A DNA stretch of 60,847 nt from an uncultured SAR86 cluster bacterium (GCA_902515775.1 CABXVU010000009.1:1-60847); one strand, 5' to 3'; positions 8,360-16,455 are shown, numbered from the stretch's first letter. The notes: a model not told the origin generated them from the letters alone. Made by a program: numbers and translations.

Positions 8360-11300
8360 TTATGATTTTTTATTCATCACTTCACTTGAAGGTTCTAAGA
8401 AATCAAATCGATTGTTTAACCAAAATTTTATTCTTGAAGGAAGCGTCAATGCTGCTGGGGTAAAAATAAGAGTTAGAATTGTGCTGAAAGCAAGACCGAA
8501 AACAATTGAGGAGGCTAAATTTTGCCACCATCCAACTACTCTACTGCCTACTACTATTTCTCTTCCAAGAACATCAATACTAATTCCAAGAGCCAAGGGA
8601 AGAAGCCCAAAAATAGTTGTAGCAGTTGTTAATAAAATCGGGCGTAATCTTTGTTTACAAGTTTTTATAATTACATCTTCTCTGGATAGGTTTGGAAATT
8701 CTCCTGTTAATCTGTTAAAAGTATCAATAAGAACAATGTTATTATTAACAACAATACCCGACAACGCCACTATAGAAATCCCAGTCATTGTTGTGCTAAA
8801 AGGTTTACCTGTGATTAGTAATCCAACTAAGACTCCTACTATCGACATGAATACTGCGCTTAATACGAGAGTTGATTGGTAGAAACTATTAAATTGAGTT
8901 ACAAGCAATATCATCATTAAGGCTAAGGCAGTAATAGCTGCGATTGAAAGAAACTCTGTTACTTCCTCAGTCTCCTCCTGCATACCTCTGAATTTTGTGG
9001 TAATACCGCTATCGAATTCTTGTTTGGACAACCAATTACCCATTTCTTTCACTTTATCTGACACAAGATAAACTTGACCTGAACTATCAAGCTGAGTTTT
9101 GTCTATTGCAACACCTATTTCATGAAAAAATTTTCCATCTCTTCTGACAACTGATTGTCGATTTTCTACAGGAACTAATTTTACAAAAGTACTAATAGGG
9201 ATGAGCCCATTCATTGAGTTTACTTTCAAATCTTCGATGCCACTTAAAGATCTATTTTCTATATCAAATCTGGCTCTAATTTCAATTTCGTCTTTTGAAT
9301 CGTCTGGCCTATATTCACCAACCTGAAATCCATTAGTAAGCATTTGTACTAAAGCACCAACATCTCGGATACTGACTCCCAATTGAGCAGCTTTTTGTTT
9401 ATTAACCTCAACTTTCCACTCAATTAAGGAATATGGCAAAGTTGATCTTATATTAGTTATACCTACAACCTCATTTAGCATGTATTCCTCAATAATTTCT
9501 GTTGTTTTTGCTACAGATTCTTCACTATCACCAAAAATACCTAATTCAATAGGAGAGCCAAAAGAGGGTCCTCCCTCCTCAGCAGTAATTTCTACTATTA
9601 CGCCAGGAATGCCCGAGGTTGCTTCTTGAGCTTTTATGAATACTTCATTTCCAGAAATATCTCTGAATTGAGTATCAACGACCTCCATATAACCCCTTGC
9701 CATGGTATCTCCTCCAGAATTGAACCACTGGGATCCAGTTGTCATATAAAGATTTTCAACATGCTCTACGTTGAGAAGTCTTTCCTCTACAATTTCCATT
9801 ATTAATTTTGCTTCTTGAGAGGAAAAATTGCCTCTAGCTCTTACGTTTATCTCAGCAGCAACAGGATCAACATCTGCAAAATACAACGTCCCTTTATTAA
9901 AGTTTCCATACATCGCGTAGCCAAAGAACCACAAAAGCATTATTACTGCAATCATGGTTTCACCTGGATTTTTAACGAACTTTCTAAGTGCTTTTGAATA
10001 AAATGCTGAAAGTTTATCAAATAGAATTTCACCAGTTTGCTCACTTTCACCTGAAACTAATGAAGATCTCCTCTGACCAAAAAGGGAACCTACAACTGGT
10101 GTTACAACCATTGCATAAACCAAGGATGAACTAAGTACAATAAATACGGTAATTGGAAGAAATCTCATAAATTGACCAGTAAAGCCTGGCCAAAAGATTA
10201 GGGGTGTAAATGCTGCAATTGTTGTTGCAGTTGAAGAAATAATTGGATAAAACATTCTTTTAGAGGCAAGTCTGTAAGCCTCTTTTCTATTTAATCCTTC
10301 AGAAATTTTTCTATCCGCGTATTCAGTCACCACTATTGAGCCATCAATAAGCATTCCTAGCCCAAGCAAGAGACCCATCATTACTAGAAAATTAAATTCT
10401 ATAGAAAGTGCTTTTAAAATAATGAATGTTAAAAGAAAACAAAAAGGTATAGATAATCCCACAAGCATGCCCACTCTAACTCCCATACTGGCAATAACTA
10501 AAATCATCACAAGAAATATTGCAGTGATAATATTTCCTTCCAACTCTGAGATCATTACTTCAGCCCAAACCGTATCATCGTTAGTTCTGATTATTGAAAG
10601 ATTTTTTGGAATAGAGGTCTCAAATTCTTCTTTAACCCTTAAGATTTTCTTTTTTGCCTCAATAGCATTTGCACCGACTCTCATTCTAATTTCTAAAGTA
10701 ACGGCGTCCTCTCCGTTTACTTTTGCGTATGAGGAAAAGTCTTTAAAAGTTCTATTGATTTGACCAATATCACTGAGGGTAACTACTGCATCTTGAGTGA
10801 CTTTAATTGGAATGTTGTATACATCTTCAGCAGTTTCAAAAACGCTTGGAACTTCAATATTAAATTTTCCAGTACCTGTATCTTGAGCACCACCAGGAAT
10901 TATTAAATTATTATTAGCAATAGCACTGTATAGTTGACTTAAAGTGATTCCGTAAGTTTCCATCTTTGATTTATCAATTAAGCCCTCTAGCACCTCCTCG
11001 GGTGCACCCTCAAGGTCAGCGGCAAGAACTTCACTTATAGATTCCAATCTATCTTGCAATTCTCTTGCAAAAAATACTTTTGTTCTCATTGACGCTGAAC
11101 CGACTAGACTCAGATTCATTACAGGAAACATTGCAAACGAATATTCTCTTATCTGAGGATCCTCAGCTTCTACAGGGAGCTCAAATTTTACTTCTTCAAC
11201 GGCTTGTTTAATGTCCCTTAGTGCAGTATCGATGTCATAGCCAACTTCAAACTCACCAACAATTCTCGCATAACTTAATCTTGCAGATGAAGACAGCTCT

Positions 11301-11536
11301 TTAATACCTGGAACACTCCTTAATCTTGTTTCCAGGGGTCTAGCAATTAATCTTGAAGCATCCTCAGGAGAGGCACCATCTAGAAAAACGGAAACACTAA
11401 CCAGAGGGAGAGAAATATTTGGTTCTGAGGCAACTGTTAAAGTCGTCCTAGCATATGCACCCGCAATAATTACAACTAATGCTAAGGCAAGTGTAGTTCT
11501 TGCTTTTGACAAGGCAAAATCTACTATTTTGATCAT
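8360..11536 (-). CDS. RND-family efflux transporter, inner-membrane pump subunit
   Basis: A 1058-residue AcrB-type permease of the hydrophobe/amphiphile efflux group. It has one N-terminal membrane helix (about residues 13-30), a large periplasmic loop, a helix bundle (about 335-540), a second periplasmic loop and a C-terminal bundle; 'GMLIDGSIVVTEYADR' (395-410) marks the fourth helix. AcrB has Asp407-Asp408 at this place, whereas here it is Asp398-Gly399. The helix-10 position that is Lys940 in AcrB reads 'GIVVNNNIVLID'. The proton relay therefore differs from AcrB, as in some other RND subfamilies. With the adaptor encoded just upstream (4-base overlap, ATGA) it should export drugs, bile-like amphiphiles or metabolites through an outer-membrane channel. 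No TolC-like gene is in the window. Confidence 0.92.
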   Translation of the reverse strand: MIKIVDFALSKARTTLALALVVIIAGAYARTTLTVASEPNISLPLVSVSVFLDGASPEDASRLIARPLETRLRSVPGIKELSSSARLSYARIVGEFEVGYDIDTALRDIKQAVEEVKFELPVEAEDPQIREYSFAMFPVMNLSLVGSASMRTKVFFARELQDRLESISEVLAADLEGAPEEVLEGLIDKSKMETYGITLSQLYSAIANNNLIIPGGAQDTGTGKFNIEVPSVFETAEDVYNIPIKVTQDAVVTLSDIGQINRTFKDFSSYAKVNGEDAVTLEIRMRVGANAIEAKKKILRVKEEFETSIPKNLSIIRTNDDTVWAEVMISELEGNIITAIFLVMILVIASMGVRVGMLVGLSIPFCFLLTFIILKALSIEFNFLVMMGLLLGLGMLIDGSIVVTEYADRKISEGLNRKEAYRLASKRMFYPIISSTATTIAAFTPLIFWPGFTGQFMRFLPITVFIVLSSSLVYAMVVTPVVGSLFGQRRSSLVSGESEQTGEILFDKLSAFYSKALRKFVKNPGETMIAVIMLLWFFGYAMYGNFNKGTLYFADVDPVAAEINVRARGNFSSQEAKLIMEIVEERLLNVEHVENLYMTTGSQWFNSGGDTMARGYMEVVDTQFRDISGNEVFIKAQEATSGIPGVIVEITAEEGGPSFGSPIELGIFGDSEESVAKTTEIIEEYMLNEVVGITNIRSTLPYSLIEWKVEVNKQKAAQLGVSIRDVGALVQMLTNGFQVGEYRPDDSKDEIEIRARFDIENRSLSGIEDLKVNSMNGLIPISTFVKLVPVENRQSVVRRDGKFFHEIGVAIDKTQLDSSGQVYLVSDKVKEMGNWLSKQEFDSGITTKFRGMQEETEEVTEFLSIAAITALALMMILLVTQFNSFYQSTLVLSAVFMSIVGVLVGLLITGKPFSTTMTGISIVALSGIVVNNNIVLIDTFNRLTGEFPNLSREDVIIKTCKQRLRPILLTTATTIFGLLPLALGISIDVLGREIVVGSRVVGWWQNLASSIVFGLAFSTILTLIFTPAALTLPSRIKFWLNNRFDFLEPSSEVMNKKS

Positions 11537-12414
11537 GATTCGGTTGTTGGAATTGCAATAACTTTTTGGCCATTCTCTACAAAACCTTGCCCACGAACTA
11601 TCAGATTGGAAGCATTTGGAATTCCTTCAACCCAAAGGCCATCTTGAGTATCTTCTAATATTTTTATTGGCAAGAATTCTACCACCTCGTCATTATTTAC
11701 AATTCTAATCCCCAGAGTACCAGAGTCGGATAGAAGAAGTATTGAAGGAGAAATTTTATTGGCAAGTATCTTATTTGTGCTAATTTCAAGGGTTCCAGTT
11801 ATTCCATCTCTAATTAATCCTTTTGGATTTCTAACCTCTGCTTCTACTCTAAAACTCCTAGTCGAAGGAGTTGCACTTTTTGAAACAAAACTTAATTTAC
11901 TAGAAATCACTTCACCAGTTACAAGCATGATGGACACATTCTGACCTTTAACAATATTTTTTATTTCGGCTTCTGGTACTTCAGCAACAAAAGTAACAGG
12001 ATCTAATTCAATAATTACTGCGCAAACTTCACCTCTATTGATAAAGTTTCCGGGCTTAATTATTTTTTCTACGTAACCTTTAAAAGGAGCTTTTACTTCT
12101 GTTCTATTTAATTCAACCACTCCTAACCTGCATAAAACCTGATCTTTCTGAACCCATTGACCTTGATTTACATTATTAGGCATTACTTCACCTGAAGTTT
12201 TTGCAATAACTCTAACCCTTTTTTCAGATGTTGCTGCAGCGTTTAGAGTTACTTTTGGGGAAAAGAATTCTGCATCACTTTTTTCTACAATTACTGACGT
12301 TAATTCTTGAGAAGACTTTTTTTGAATAACTTCCTCTTCAATGAATTGCCCAGAAATTACCCACCCAATTATTGGAATGAGAATGTAGAGAGATATTCTT
12401 ACGTTTTTAGACAT
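11533..12414 (-). CDS. RND efflux periplasmic adaptor (membrane fusion protein)
   Basis: A 293-residue HlyD/AcrA-type adaptor that bridges the inner-membrane pump and an outer-membrane channel. Residues 6-22 form a single N-terminal membrane anchor. There is no lipobox cysteine, so it is anchored by the helix. A lipoyl half-motif 'VNQGQWVQKDQVLCRLG' (about residues 82-98) is followed almost at once by the second half 'VKAPFKGYVEKIIKPGNFINRGE', with little room for a coiled-coil hairpin, so the hairpin is short or missing. A beta-barrel region ('VTFVAEVPEAEIKNIVKGQ') and a membrane-proximal domain follow. The short length (AcrA is about 400 residues) fits this compact form. It is the first gene of the two-gene efflux operon, with its own promoter and a palindromic operator about 80 bases upstream. 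Confidence 0.88.
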   Translation of the reverse strand: MSKNVRISLYILIPIIGWVISGQFIEEEVIQKKSSQELTSVIVEKSDAEFFSPKVTLNAAATSEKRVRVIAKTSGEVMPNNVNQGQWVQKDQVLCRLGVVELNRTEVKAPFKGYVEKIIKPGNFINRGEVCAVIIELDPVTFVAEVPEAEIKNIVKGQNVSIMLVTGEVISSKLSFVSKSATPSTRSFRVEAEVRNPKGLIRDGITGTLEISTNKILANKISPSILLLSDSGTLGIRIVNNDEVVEFLPIKILEDTQDGLWVEGIPNASNLIVRGQGFVENGQKVIAIPTTES

Positions 12415-12475
12415 TTCTTATTTAAAATAATTTCTTTGATATCTTGTGTTGTTTACCATTAGATGGGGGAAGATG

Positions 12476-12511
12476 ATTATAGTTCAAGGTTTTTGTAAAG
12501 TACACTTTACA
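12476..12511 (-). promoter_or_regulatory. Efflux operon promoter with a TGTAAA-N6-TTTACA palindrome over the -35
   Basis: Reading the minus strand, a perfect -10 TATAAT lies at 12481-12476. Seventeen bases upstream a weak -35 (TGTACT, 12504-12499) falls inside the near-perfect palindrome TGTAAAGT-AC-ACTTTACA (12494-12511 on the plus strand). That matches the TyrR/PhhR strong-box consensus TGTAAA-N6-TTTACA at all 12 fixed positions. A transcript would start near 12469 and leave a leader of about 55 bases before the adaptor ATG. A dimeric regulator bound here would cover the -35 element, as expected for a repressor. Which protein binds is unknown; TetR-type regulators also use such palindromes, and no regulator gene is adjacent. 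Confidence 0.6.
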
Positions 12512-12514
12512 ATA

Positions 12515-13093
12515 TTAAAGACCGTGTTTTTTTCGTAAACTCTCAAAAAGCTTTATGTCTAAGGGCTCAATGATTTCGTTGTTACTTTTTGAGACTATCT
12601 CAAAGTTTTTTCCTGTTTTTATTTCCTTTGCAAGGCGCATGTAGGTTTTATTAAATGCTTGAAAAGCATTAGTATTTTGTGAAGAGTTAATCAACTCCCA
12701 GCCAGTCTCTTTGCCTGCCCAGTAAATTATTGGATGCGTCCAAGGATAGCTATCTCTGGGAGATGAAGATTTTTGCGCTTCAATAAAAGCTTCTTGCGGG
12801 GTTGGAATATTAATTGAACCCGTCGATTCGGAACATGCTTTAAGAAATTCTGTAAGTGATGGAAGATAATCATTAGATTGAATAACAATTTCAACTGCAG
12901 AATTTATGCAATCTGAAGAATATTTTTTTAGGCTTTCCGCCCAAAGTTTTTTTGCTTCGGCAAGCTTATCGTCTGTTCCAAAGACTTTATAAAATTGATA
13001 ATGATATGAAAGCTCAAGCTTTAAAAAGAGACCATCAATCGAAGCGATGAAGTTCTTTCGATCAGAGCTCGAGATTTTCTGCCCAGGAGTCAT
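12515..13093 (-). CDS. Lambda-P-like replication protein, putative DnaB helicase loader
   Basis: A 192-residue protein (from ATG 13093) that follows the pattern of phage lambda P, which recruits the replicative helicase DnaB. 'AEAKKLWAESLKK' matches lambda P's region around 'RRQWVLAF'. 'YLPSLTEFLKAC' (76-87) matches its 'FLPSPGQFVAWC', and 'SYPWTHPIIYW' (115-125) matches its 'SYPWKSNAHYW'. No Walker motif is present, so it is not a DnaC-type ATPase. The frame is open further upstream (ATGs at 13138 and 13162, TTG at 13204), but those starts would overlap the preceding gene more deeply and lack clear ribosome sites. The 13093 start overlaps it by 32 bases. No phage genes are nearby. The partner is the DnaT-domain gene just upstream. 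The function is inferred from family resemblance. Confidence 0.75.
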   Translation of the reverse strand: MTPGQKISSSDRKNFIASIDGLFLKLELSYHYQFYKVFGTDDKLAEAKKLWAESLKKYSSDCINSAVEIVIQSNDYLPSLTEFLKACSESTGSINIPTPQEAFIEAQKSSSPRDSYPWTHPIIYWAGKETGWELINSSQNTNAFQAFNKTYMRLAKEIKTGKNFEIVSKSNNEIIEPLDIKLFESLRKKHGL

Positions 13094-13880
13094 CTCTTGT
13101 TCTTTCTTTGAACTGCTGAGAAAACTCTCCTGGTTCATTATATCTGTTATTTTTTTTACCATTTCTTTCTTCGTAGGAACCAATAAATTCTTTTCTTTTA
13201 ACAAAATCTACAAATTTTGAGTTCCATGACTTTAAAGCAGTTCCATTTTCTTTCCAGTAAAGTATAAACTCCTTCAAGTGCTTTAATGCATCAATTTTTG
13301 AAACATTTGCTAATCCTAGAATATCTAGCGCATCAGAGGAGGGCGACCAGCTCTCATCAATGCAAACTGGCAAACCTTTATTTTCAGATCTCTCTTTAAC
13401 CCACTCTCTTCTAATGAATTCTACAAATAAGACATTCCAGTTATCTCTTATCTGATTTTTTTCAAGCCAATACAATTTAAATTCATTGACCTTGCTTTCG
13501 ATGAATTTTTTATTTATGCCACCCATCCCCAGTACCTCAAAAGCTTGTATTGATGGAGTCCAAGTTAAACTAAGTTTTCTTTTACCAATATTAGAGTTTT
13601 CAGTTGGAAGCTTTAATTTATATAAATTTTTTTTACTTGAAGGCTCGGTTTTATTAGAGTTAATTTCTGATGATATTAGTTTCAAACTAATCAATCTTTT
13701 TAGATGATCAGAAATTTTTTGCTCCTCGAGAAATGGAATTTTTTCTTTTAACAAGACCAATATTCTATTATCAGTAGATGAAGAGATTTTCAGTTCTTTT
13801 GAAGCTGCAAGAACTATGGCACATTCTATTCCTAATGTTTCTGCTTCTTGAATTGAAAAAGTAAATGAGTCCTTATTCAA
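13062..13880 (-). CDS. DnaT-like protein with two tandem DnaT DNA-binding domains
   Basis: This 272-residue protein has three recognisable parts. Residues 8-75 look like a winged-helix domain. Residues 103-160 and 177-230 are two copies of the DnaT C-terminal type domain: W-x-P at 107 and 178, F-x-L-YW at 134-138 and F-x-L-YW at 205-209, then W-x3-F at 148-152 and 219-223. The charged tail ends 'TRDDSWAENLEL'. DnaT domains bind single-stranded DNA in primosome assembly, and E. coli DnaT has only one. The start is TTG 13880, directly after the DAHP synthase stop and with a good GAGG site six bases ahead; no ATG is close. The following gene encodes a lambda-P-like protein, so the two probably act together in loading DnaB. 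Confidence 0.72.
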   Translation of the reverse strand: MNKDSFTFSIQEAETLGIECAIVLAASKELKISSSTDNRILVLLKEKIPFLEEQKISDHLKRLISLKLISSEINSNKTEPSSKKNLYKLKLPTENSNIGKRKLSLTWTPSIQAFEVLGMGGINKKFIESKVNEFKLYWLEKNQIRDNWNVLFVEFIRREWVKERSENKGLPVCIDESWSPSSDALDILGLANVSKIDALKHLKEFILYWKENGTALKSWNSKFVDFVKRKEFIGSYEERNGKKNNRYNEPGEFSQQFKERTRDDSWAENLEL

Positions 13881-14933
13881 TTATCCTCGCCTCTTTTGAA
13901 CAGCTTCGCTAATTAGTTTTAGGCAGTTTAGTGTGTCGTCCCAATTCATGCACGCATCGGTAATACTTTGTCCATATACAAGGTTATCTGTAATATTTTG
14001 ATTTCCTTCAACAAGATGGCTTTCTAGCATTAAACCCCTCAAACTATTATTACCCTCAGAAATTTGTATAGCTAAGTTTTCAACAACATTAATTTGTTTT
14101 TTAAATTGTTTTTGACTATTTCCATGACTTGCATCAACCATAATAGAGTCATTTACATCTGCTTCAGTTAGTGCAGTTAATGTTTGTTGTATTGAATCTG
14201 AACTAAAATTTGGCTCTTTGCCCCCACGTAATATGATGTGCGCATCTGAATTTCCAGATGTTTTGTATATTGATACTCGACCGTCTTTGGTATTTGAAAA
14301 AAATACATGAGGATGATTGGCTGCTTGGATCCCGTCAATTGCAGGTTTTAAAGCTCCAGTTGTTCCATTTTTAATACCTATTGGACAAGAAAGACCAGAG
14401 GCCAATTCTCTATGAGACTGACTTTCAGCTGTTCTAGCTCCTATGGCACCCCAAGACACAAGATCAGCAACATATTGAGGAGAAATGGGATCTAGGAATT
14501 CTGTTCCAATAGGCAGACCCAATGCGGTAATATCTCTTAGAATTTTTCTTGCCAGCATCAAGCCTTTATTTGCATCATAACTTTCATTAATATCTGGATC
14601 ATTGATTAAACCTTTCCAACCAACTGTCGTTCTAGGTTTTTCAAAATATACTCTCATTATTATCAACAAATCAGCGCTTAATGAATCTCTTGCCCCTTTT
14701 AAAAGCTGAGCATATTCCATAGCGGATATTGGATCGTGTATCGAGCAAGGTCCACACACAACAAGCACTCTATCATCTTTGCCATGAAGAATTTGACTAG
14801 CTTCATTTCTAGTTCCATATACTAATTTTGAAATTTCATCAGTTAGTGGATACTCCGAAATTACATTATTAGGAGTAATAAGATCAAACTTTTCAACAAT
14901 TCTTGTATTATCTGTGTGGTAAATAGATTCCAT
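13881..14933 (-). CDS. 3-Deoxy-7-phosphoheptulonate (DAHP) synthase, class I
   Basis: Joins phosphoenolpyruvate and erythrose-4-phosphate in the first step of the shikimate pathway. The 350-residue protein has the E. coli AroF/G/H pattern: 'VVCGPCSIHDPISAMEYA', 'RVYFEKPRTTVGWKG' with 'LINDPDI', 'GTEFLDPISPQYVADLVSWGAIGARTAESQ' in outline, 'GIKNGTTG' and 'DASHGNSQKQ'. Metal ligands Cys (in CGPCS), His (DASHGNS) and Glu (GTEF) are present. Which feedback type (Phe, Tyr or Trp) it belongs to cannot be told reliably. It feeds the serC-pheA-hisC-tyrA-aroA block further along. The replication gene pair follows with no gap, so those genes are likely co-transcribed with it. The upstream region is shared with the divergent scpA. 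Confidence 0.94.
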   Translation of the reverse strand: MESIYHTDNTRIVEKFDLITPNNVISEYPLTDEISKLVYGTRNEASQILHGKDDRVLVVCGPCSIHDPISAMEYAQLLKGARDSLSADLLIIMRVYFEKPRTTVGWKGLINDPDINESYDANKGLMLARKILRDITALGLPIGTEFLDPISPQYVADLVSWGAIGARTAESQSHRELASGLSCPIGIKNGTTGALKPAIDGIQAANHPHVFFSNTKDGRVSIYKTSGNSDAHIILRGGKEPNFSSDSIQQTLTALTEADVNDSIMVDASHGNSQKQFKKQINVVENLAIQISEGNNSLRGLMLESHLVEGNQNITDNLVYGQSITDACMNWDDTLNCLKLISEAVQKRRG

Positions 14934-15040
14934 GCCTCAAATATTAATGCAATTAAATTAAAAAAATAGGTTTTAACTAATCTTATTAATTCTTTTTAAA
15001 TTACCACTAAAACCTAGCAAACAGACATTTTAATGCAAAA

Positions 15041-15088
15041 TCACAAGATGTTGTGTTAAAAAAGGCTTATAATTACAGCATCTTGTAT
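15041..15088 (+). promoter_or_regulatory. NrdR-box-like pair in the aroF/G-scpA divergent region
   Basis: TCACAAGATGTTGTGT at 15041-15056 matches the NrdR-box consensus acaCwAtATaTwGtgt at 13 of 16 positions, including all eight strongly conserved ones. TTACAGCATCTTGTAT at 15073-15088 matches 10 of 16, with seven of the eight core positions. They start 32 bases apart, the spacing normal for NrdR box pairs. A perfect TATAAT sits at 15068-15073, 26 bases before the scpA ATG, but no good -35 is visible. The two half-elements ACAAGATG (15043-15050) and CATCTTGT (15079-15086) also form an inverted repeat. Whether NrdR or another factor binds is not known. The remaining bases of this 166-base gap are simply AT-rich. 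Confidence 0.4.
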
Positions 15089-15099
15089 AAATTGAACTT

Positions 15100-15891
15100 A
15101 TGAAGTCTCAAGCACAGTTAGCATTTCCACAATTAAAAGGTAAGGACTTAACACAACTTCCTGATAATTTATTTATTCCGCCTGAAGCTCTAGAAATCTA
15201 CCTAGAAGATTTTTCAGGCCCAATGGATGTATTGCTCTATCTAATTCAAAAGAAAGATATTGATATATTAGATTTGGATGTTTCTGAAATTACCGATCAA
15301 TATGTTAAATACATTGAGTTAATGGATATTTTGAAGATAGAGCTTGCAGCTGATTATTTAGTAATGGCCGCCACCCTAGCTCACATTAAATCAAGAATGT
15401 TAATTCCTCAGTCAGAAGAAGAGGAGGAGGAGCATGACCCCCGATCAGAGCTCATTAAGAGGCTTCAAGAGTATCAGAGGTATAAAACCGCATCAGAATC
15501 TATCTCAAATTTACCAAGATTAGACAGAGATTTTTTTCTTGCATCAACTTCACTGCCAAAATTTAAAGATCGTGTTCCAATAGAAATATCTTCTAATGAG
15601 CTTGCATCAATTTTTTATGAAGTTTCAACACGGCCTAAATTTTCTGCTCATCATGAAATTCACTTTGAAGAATTATCTACACAGGAAAGGATTTCATTAA
15701 TCCTATCGATTTTAAATAAAAGAAATGTAATTCAGTTTTTTCAAACTTATCAAAAAAGTGAGGGTAATCAAGGTGTTGTTGTTGCATTATTGGCATCACT
15801 TGATTTAGCTAAAGATGGATATGTAGAACTAATTCAGAATAAAGATTCAAATCAACTTTATCTTAAATTAAAAAATCGGGGAGTTCATTAA
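15100..15891 (+). CDS. scpA: Segregation and condensation protein A (kleisin)
   Basis: ScpA is the kleisin that closes the SMC-ScpAB ring and compacts chromosomes. The 263-residue protein opens its conserved part with 'YLEDFSGPMDVLLYLIQKKDIDI' (about 30-52), then 'EITDQYVKYIELM', 'AADYLVMAATLAHIKSRMLIP' with an acidic run after it, and a C-terminal winged-helix region ('RISLILSILNKRNVIQFFQTY'). The N-terminal 25 residues are poorly conserved in the family. scpB follows without a gap. An SMC or MksB partner is not in the window. Note that many gammaproteobacteria use MukBEF instead; ScpAB here fits lineages that keep the SMC type. Confidence 0.93.
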   Translation: MKSQAQLAFPQLKGKDLTQLPDNLFIPPEALEIYLEDFSGPMDVLLYLIQKKDIDILDLDVSEITDQYVKYIELMDILKIELAADYLVMAATLAHIKSRMLIPQSEEEEEEHDPRSELIKRLQEYQRYKTASESISNLPRLDRDFFLASTSLPKFKDRVPIEISSNELASIFYEVSTRPKFSAHHEIHFEELSTQERISLILSILNKRNVIQFFQTYQKSEGNQGVVVALLASLDLAKDGYVELIQNKDSNQLYLKLKNRGVH

Positions 15892-16455
15892 ATGAATAAT
15901 CTTGAAAACTTACTAAACCTTGTTGAATCCATTCTTTTTGGTGCTGGCAGACCAATAAGATTATCTGAGATTAAATCCCTAATGGGATCTCAAAATATAG
16001 ATGTCGATTTGCCAAGCATTAGGGTAGCTTTAAACTCACTTGAGGAGAGATATGCTGACACCTCAATTGAAATCAAAGAAGTCGCATCAGGTTTTAGAAT
16101 GCAGATTAAAAAAAATTATAGTGATTGCTTGTATCCTCTTTGGAACGATACATCAAGCAGACTTTCAAAAGCTTTAATGGAAACTATCTCAATCATTGCC
16201 TACAAACAACCTGTTACTAGAGGCGATATCGAAGATATTAGAGGAGTTACTGTTAGCACTCAAATAATTAGATCTTTGCTTGATAGAGAATGGATTAAAG
16301 TTACTGGCTATCGAGATATTCCCGGAAGGCCAGCCTTATATGAGACGACCAAAACTTTTTTAAACGATTTAGACCTTAAATCAACGAGTGACTTGCCTCC
16401 CTTGCCCGAGGCTATATCAGCAGATGATAGCCTTGATAAACTAGAAGCTGGCTAG
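15892..16455 (+). CDS. scpB: Segregation and condensation protein B
   Basis: A 187-residue ScpB, the KITE-type protein that binds as a dimer to the middle of ScpA. It shows two winged-helix units: 'NLVESILFGAGRPIRLSEIKSLM' at the N-terminus and 'KALMETISIIAYKQPVTRGDIEDIRGV' (about residues 97-123), then 'LLDREWIKVTGYRDIPGRPALYETT', all hallmark ScpB blocks. The ATG at 15892 directly follows the scpA stop (TAAATG), with a GGGGAG ribosome site about 8 bases ahead. The next gene starts five bases after its stop, so scpA-scpB-rluB form one operon, an arrangement also common elsewhere. Confidence 0.94.
   Translation: MNNLENLLNLVESILFGAGRPIRLSEIKSLMGSQNIDVDLPSIRVALNSLEERYADTSIEIKEVASGFRMQIKKNYSDCLYPLWNDTSSRLSKALMETISIIAYKQPVTRGDIEDIRGVTVSTQIIRSLLDREWIKVTGYRDIPGRPALYETTKTFLNDLDLKSTSDLPPLPEAISADDSLDKLEAG

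Noticed and set aside
13094-13204. Longer N-terminus for the lambda-P-like protein, from TTG 13204 or ATGs at 13162 and 13138
   Set aside because: These would overlap the DnaT-like gene by 77-143 bases, lack clear ribosome sites and add low-complexity residues. The lambda-P-like part begins well after ATG 13093.
12415-14940. Prophage remnant, because of the lambda-P-like and DnaT-like genes
   Set aside because: No integrase, repressor, structural or lysis gene is nearby, and the pair is packed seamlessly behind DAHP synthase with the same codon character.
15051-15073. TTGTGT (15051) with TATAAT (15068) as a standard promoter for scpA
   Set aside because: The spacing is only 11 bases, too short for a sigma-70 promoter. 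The TATAAT is noted without a -35.
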